Below are positions 59,901-64,000 of a stretch of 64,000 nt of DNA, in pieces. Within the stretch, counting starts at the first letter, position 1. Each line of letters starts with the position of its first letter. A program made the translations under genes and the position numbers. The notes under the pieces are model-generated. The model ran no database searches. It was not told the DNA's origin and saw only the letters and a list, made by a program, of their open reading frames with translations. Location: NCBI GenBank assembly GCA_027422505.1, contig JAPQWV010000028.1:3200001-3264000 (forward strand). Direction: 5' to 3'. The stretch is from Craterostigma plantagineum. Its lineage: Eukaryota > Streptophyta > Magnoliopsida > Lamiales > Linderniaceae.

Positions 59901-60542
59901 GTAGACGAGGGATGGTCTCATGCATCTCCATGAGTTGTCTGATAATGACGTTGAACCACCAGTCATACGGGACATTCTTCGATCTCTTGTTCTCTTTCTG
60001 TATGATCCGTTCTGCTAGATCGTTCCAGATCAGTTGAGCGAAATCGTAATTCTGCGAGAACGTTATGCCGTGGAAAATGCGGAGAGTGTTCCAAACAGTG
60101 TCTTCCATGGATGCGGGATGCCGTTGCTTTGGACTTGTGCGAGCTTGGTGAGCGGTGGACGGCGGTATCCCATTTGGAGAAAGTCACGCACCATCTCTGC
60201 ATCCGAAGGCAGAGGGTCATAGTTGAGGCTGAAGGGTAGGTCTAGGACGAGCCCAAAATCATCCTTGCTGAAGCTGATGTGTCTCGTTCAGAGGATCGTG
60301 GTGAATCGGTAGGTGCCATCAACTACGAGACTCTTTATTCTTCCCCAAAATTGCTGGAGATAGACCATCGGCACGGATGCCGTCACCGTGAGAGCGTGCC
60401 AGAGGGGATGGCCTTGTAATATGGACACAATTATCTCGTCCGGACACCTAAAGGTAGTTAGGTCGAGTTGCAAGTTGGTGTCCTGAACCTTGAGGTACAG
60501 GTTGTTATCGTAAATGTGGTTGTAAGCGGGGTAGTGATCCAT
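57000..60542 (-). pseudogene. S3 third ORF (broken)
   Basis: The ATG at 60542 is preceded by TTGTCTTTCAG. The N-terminal part reads LQLDLTTFRCPDEIIVSILQ, GHPLWHALTVT and VPMVYLQQFWGRI, very close to S1. The middle (59580-58036) is Pro/Gln/Thr-rich with HEGEKRPRTSTSGQGQ. The C-terminal part (57549-57022) has MMRQVKYHAAHDLQMALESN and ERLKLRNIIRNYEHALGLRR. Frameshifts separate the pieces, and a TAG ends the frame at 57022, before the polypurine tract. There are no membrane segments. Confidence 0.85.
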
Positions 60543-61610
60543 CTGAAAGACAATTTGGAAAAACAAAATATTAGTTCAAAAATTAAATTGAGTTGAAAAT
60601 TTATGTTATCAAACCACAATAATCCATCATGTCATAGTATGTTTGATAACTTTGTAATTAAGATCATGAATCTGCACATAGATCATACGGAGTGAATTTT
60701 TAAGAGATAATAATATTTCAACATATGTATATAAGATATATGTAAGTTTGGTCGAAAATTTTCTAAGTGTTAAACGCTACTATTCACCCCATGAAGTTTC
60801 TCGCACGTAAAATTGAGATATCAATTTTAATTTCCTAAGTGCTGATTTCTAATTAAAGTCTCCGTTTACTTTTGCTATCGAGAACTTTTATTCGTTCGAG
60901 TTCGCTACAGTGGAAAAGACATAGAAAAATTTACTAAGTGTTGAATGTTGTGTGTGTTACTGTAGCCGAGAAATTTTACGATCGAGAAAAATTTTCGTGT
61001 AAATTTACGATCGAGAAAATTGATTGCCGCGTAATTTTACGACTGAAAAAAATTGAAATCGAAATTACTGTTTTTGATAGTAAGTTTTGCGCTCGTAACA
61101 AATTGAACTGCACCTATTTTATCTATTCCTTTCATTAATATTTCGCTCGCATAAAATCAAAATTACATTTCTCGATTGTAAGTAATTTTCGATCTATGTT
61201 ATCTATCTTACGACTCGGTCAAAATTTTAGCAATCGAAAATCTTTTACGACGCAAACAGTAACTCAATCAATTTGAACTTTGATTGAAACTATTTGCGAT
61301 AGAAAAAGTTCTTCGACGCCTTTAAACGTTTAAAAACCCAGTTTTAGCCGATACTTAAATCTGACTCTTAAAACAGAATATCGAAAATTTTACACTCTTA
61401 AACTAAACGAAAACACCTAAACAACGATAAATCACAGAGATCGAACCAGATAAATGCATCTAAAGGTCTTAGATTTCTGAACATGACATACGGGTTTCCA
61501 AACTGTTCATAATCGAGAAATATAACAGCAGATCGAGCGAAAAATAAAAAAAAATGCAGATGCAAACAGAGTTTAAATGCACGCAAATGCCTAAAGAATG
61601 TCGAATCTAC
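60543..61610 (-). other. S3 predicted leader intron
   Basis: Donor AAG|GTAGATTCG at 61611/61610; acceptor TTTCAG ends at 60543. The interior has the CGATCG and TTTTCGATC dyads seen in S1. Length is about 1,068 bp. Confidence 0.5.
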
Positions 61611-61834
61611 CTTAAAAAGACGAAAATTTGTTGAAAAAATAAAAGATTTGAAGGAATTTTGCTTTCGTCTTTTTAAGTGTTTCTCGAGAGAAATTTTTTT
61701 CGACTGTTTAATTTTACGATTAAGGGTTTTTCAATTTGGGATTTATGCGTGCGATAAAGGTTTTCGACTGCAAGCATTAATTTCGTTTAAGTGGGCTGTT
61801 TAGACGTTTTCAACACTAAAATGGATCAGGCCCA
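61611..61834 (-). promoter_or_regulatory. S3 predicted internal promoter and leader exon
   Basis: The minus strand has TGGGCC (61829-61834), a telo-like AACCCTTA (about 61721-61728) and an AT-rich leader ending TTTTTAAG at the donor. Confidence 0.5.
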
Positions 61835-61944
61835 CAACTGTTTGCGCTCGAGAAACTTATGATCGAAAATTACACTCTAAACCTAGTTTTTCGGTTGTAA
61901 GTTTTCCTAAGTTTTCAGATTGACCCTTAGTTCAATTAAAAACC

Positions 61945-62345
61945 ACATAATTGCTCCCCCTAAATATGAAAATAAGTGCAATTAACTCCCTGTAATTTTG
62001 AATGGTGACATCTGGCTCCATAGCTGAATTTTGAAAATCTGCAACACTGAGAGCAAAAATGTCGAGAATATTAGAGTTAATATAGAAGCAATTTCTCTAA
62101 TCAGGCGCCCCCTGAAAAGTTTTTAAGAAAATCGGTTAAATTCAAATCCATAACACACGTTATTGATCAAAATATTTAACCTACCAAAATTTAAACCAAT
62201 GTCGTGCTATTCTTGAAGTCCTCCTCATTGAAGTGCATTGTACAAAGATCAGAACTGAATTTTCTGCAACACTTAGAGAAAGATCATCAAAAATATTTGG
62301 AGCTCAAGACACAAACTTTGCAAATGCTCCCCCTCAAATAATGCA
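61945..62345 (-). repeat. Internal purine-tract units in S3
   Basis: Minus strand tracts TAGGGGGAGC (61951), AGGGGGCGC (62105) and GAGGGGGAGC (62336), with the repeated CTGCAACACT.AGAG segment between them. Confidence 0.65.
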
Positions 62346-64000
62346 CCGAAATTGATTTAACATGTAATCATAGATGATCAATTCAAGTACCAAATCAGTA
62401 ACAACCAATATAGACAATTAATCCTAGATACATGGTCTCCTAATCATGTATTCAAAATGTTGCGCGAGGATATGAACAAGAACAAATAATCGCATTTTAT
62501 CAATTCAGAATAGATGCAAAATCAGATTGCATATCAAAATGTGTGATGAAAAAAAATAAGAGAATTATTATATATTTATACTCCTATATATTTTTTTATT
62601 TATTTATTATTTTTTTATTTTTTATTCTTGTATATATGTATGTACTTATAATAGTAGTAGTATGGGGTCAGATTATTTTGCTTCGATCAACGTCACTCCT
62701 AAAATTTCACAAGACACTTGACAAGATCATATGCCGTCAAGTCATGTCGACAAACTAAAAGTCCTAAGTACATAGAATGATCCATTTTTACAACTCTCAC
62801 TAGGTTCGCTCAAGCGCTCTACTATTTTTACCTTGGGATTTTTATATTTATATCACTCAAGTCAACACAAGCAATTTTAAGTCAATTTACCTGTGATCTA
62901 AGCGCTTTTAATCATTTCACCTAAGCGAAAGAACATCGATTTGGAATCAAAGGGACTTTGAAGGATTTTAATTTGGCTCTGACTTAGAAGGGAAGGAAAA
63001 TATTTGGGAAATGAGCTTAGAGTCTTCGTCTTCCTTTTCTTTGGTCTTTCTCCTTCATTTGTCATTTTTCTTTTCGTATCTTCTTTTGTCATTTTCCTTC
63101 TTTTTATTTTTTCGTATATGTCTACACTTGCTCAAGCTGAAGCTCCGCTTCTCTACGAGGCTAAGAGATTATCTAAGGTGAAGTTCTTCTTTTTGATTCT
63201 CGGGCCGATATCATGCTCCTTTTCTCTTAATCCATAAGGAGATTTCAGAGATTATCAATTTGAAGAAGTTCACAGTTATGAAATTCGAACCCAAGGCCGT
63301 GCTCCTCTTCTCGTTTCCCGATATAAGATCGGATTATCGTTGGAGAAGTTCACTTCGTGGTGCTCCTCTTTCCAGTCGTTCTGACGAGCATACGAGATTA
63401 TCGATGGAGAAGTTCACAGCAAGATCCATGCCCCTCTTCTTATGATTTCTAAAAGATCTCAATAATTAGGAGGGCAGGTTCTTTTGGACTAATTTTTGTG
63501 CGTTGAGCATTCCTCGTATGCGTTTTCCACATTCTTTTTTTCTTCTTTTTTTTCGTCGTATCTTTTTCTCCCCCTCCTTTTCTCGGTTTGAACATCCCGC
63601 CGAAGACTTAGATAGTCAGTTGAAGGCTCGAAGGGGTTTCAAATGAAGAAAAGGTATTCGGAGAAGGCTCAAAATGGATGACTAAAGGCTATGTCAAATG
63701 ATTGAATTTTACATATGGCCAAGTGAGGAATTTCCTAAGTGCCCTAATCATTTTCCTAACGATCTAATGCAAGGCGAGTATGAGGCCAAGAATCACTATT
63801 TAAGACAAGTAATTGATGTGTGACTCGCTCAAGAATAGATCCACAGAAAAAAATAAGAAGGCTAGAATCCTCACTTATATGAAGTGGCTTTGTGTCTAGT
63901 GGAGCAGACTAATGACCTTTAGACACAAGAATGCGACTTAGACTGACAAAATTAAGCAATTAACCTGTTGCATGTCAGGGAAATCTATACGTAACCAGAT
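62346..64000 (-). other. S3 non-coding block to window edge
   Basis: It holds the conserved core GGGGTCAGATTATTTTGCTT (62663-62682), degenerate GAGAAGTTC units (63170-63430) and the post-pol spacer (63800-64000) with the empty MITE site near 63876. No gene is present; small ORFs here follow the repeats. Confidence 0.6.

Larger units (their letters stand above)
56644..64000 (-). mobile_element. S3: SIRE-clade Copia element, minus strand, right end outside the window
   Basis: It starts with a 3' LTR (56644-56988) next to ATTTC (56639-56643), the putative target duplication. The third ORF, predicted intron, promoter, purine tracts, repeated units and post-pol spacer follow in the S1 order. The window ends before pol. 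S3 lacks both the TRIM found in S2 and the solo LTR found in S1, so it serves as the uninterrupted reference. Confidence 0.88.

Noticed and set aside
1..64000. tRNA genes, CRISPR arrays, bacterial-type operons or terminators
   Set aside because: None were seen; tRNA-like strings are retrotransposon primer-binding sites.

Overview
The window is plant nuclear DNA, most likely from a eudicot, and consists almost entirely of nested transposable elements. I found no intact host gene. The evidence is plant Copia and Gypsy (Athila and Tekay/Del) proteins, a 5S-carrying Cassandra-type TRIM, a CACTA transposase remnant, an Emigrant/pogo-like MITE and tRNA-iMet and tRNA-Asp primer sites. The species cannot be named from this sequence.

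Layout from the left. 1-7466 is a mosaic of LTR pieces of one Copia family (a + strand copy at 1-1356, a - strand copy at 6021-7466) around a diverged LTR and a CACTA relic (4622-5866). 7467-23400 is a complete SIRE-clade Copia element, here called S1, on the + strand, 15.9 kb, with target duplication AGGGC. It sits in the LTR of a - strand Copia (C1), whose LTR tip and RNase H end follow at 23401-23695. A second SIRE-type element, S2 (- strand), starts at 23696 in the C1 RNase H and runs to 56643. S2 carries a Cassandra-like TRIM (27146-28144), a MITE (52104-52620) and a whole Copia element, C2 (28808-49402, duplication AATTT). The 3' LTR of C2 was entered by an Athila-type Gypsy (30073-41841, duplication GCCCT), which contains the 3' half of a Tekay-type chromovirus (30172-33923). 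A third SIRE-type copy, S3 (- strand), entered the gag of S2 at 56644 and runs off the right edge.

Comparing S1, S2 and S3 gives the main result. Each copy has, after pol, a long non-coding block and then a third long ORF (1,163 codons in S1) that reads through the polypurine tract and stops inside the LTR. In all three copies the ORF start is preceded by the same order of signals: a TGGGCC box, a telo-box-like AACCCT motif about 60-120 nt further on, a donor-like AAG|GTAGA site 208-224 nt after TGGGCC, an AT-rich stretch full of TCGATCG/TTTCTCG dyads, and an acceptor-like tract touching the ATG. I infer that this ORF has its own promoter and a 5'-UTR intron. Further upstream lie repeated purine tracts and degenerate GAACTTCTCC units, also shared by the copies.

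All protein-coding regions here are broken by stops or frameshifts, so the locus is decaying heterochromatin. Target duplications, empty sites in sister copies and the two LTRs of C2 still allow the order of insertions to be read.
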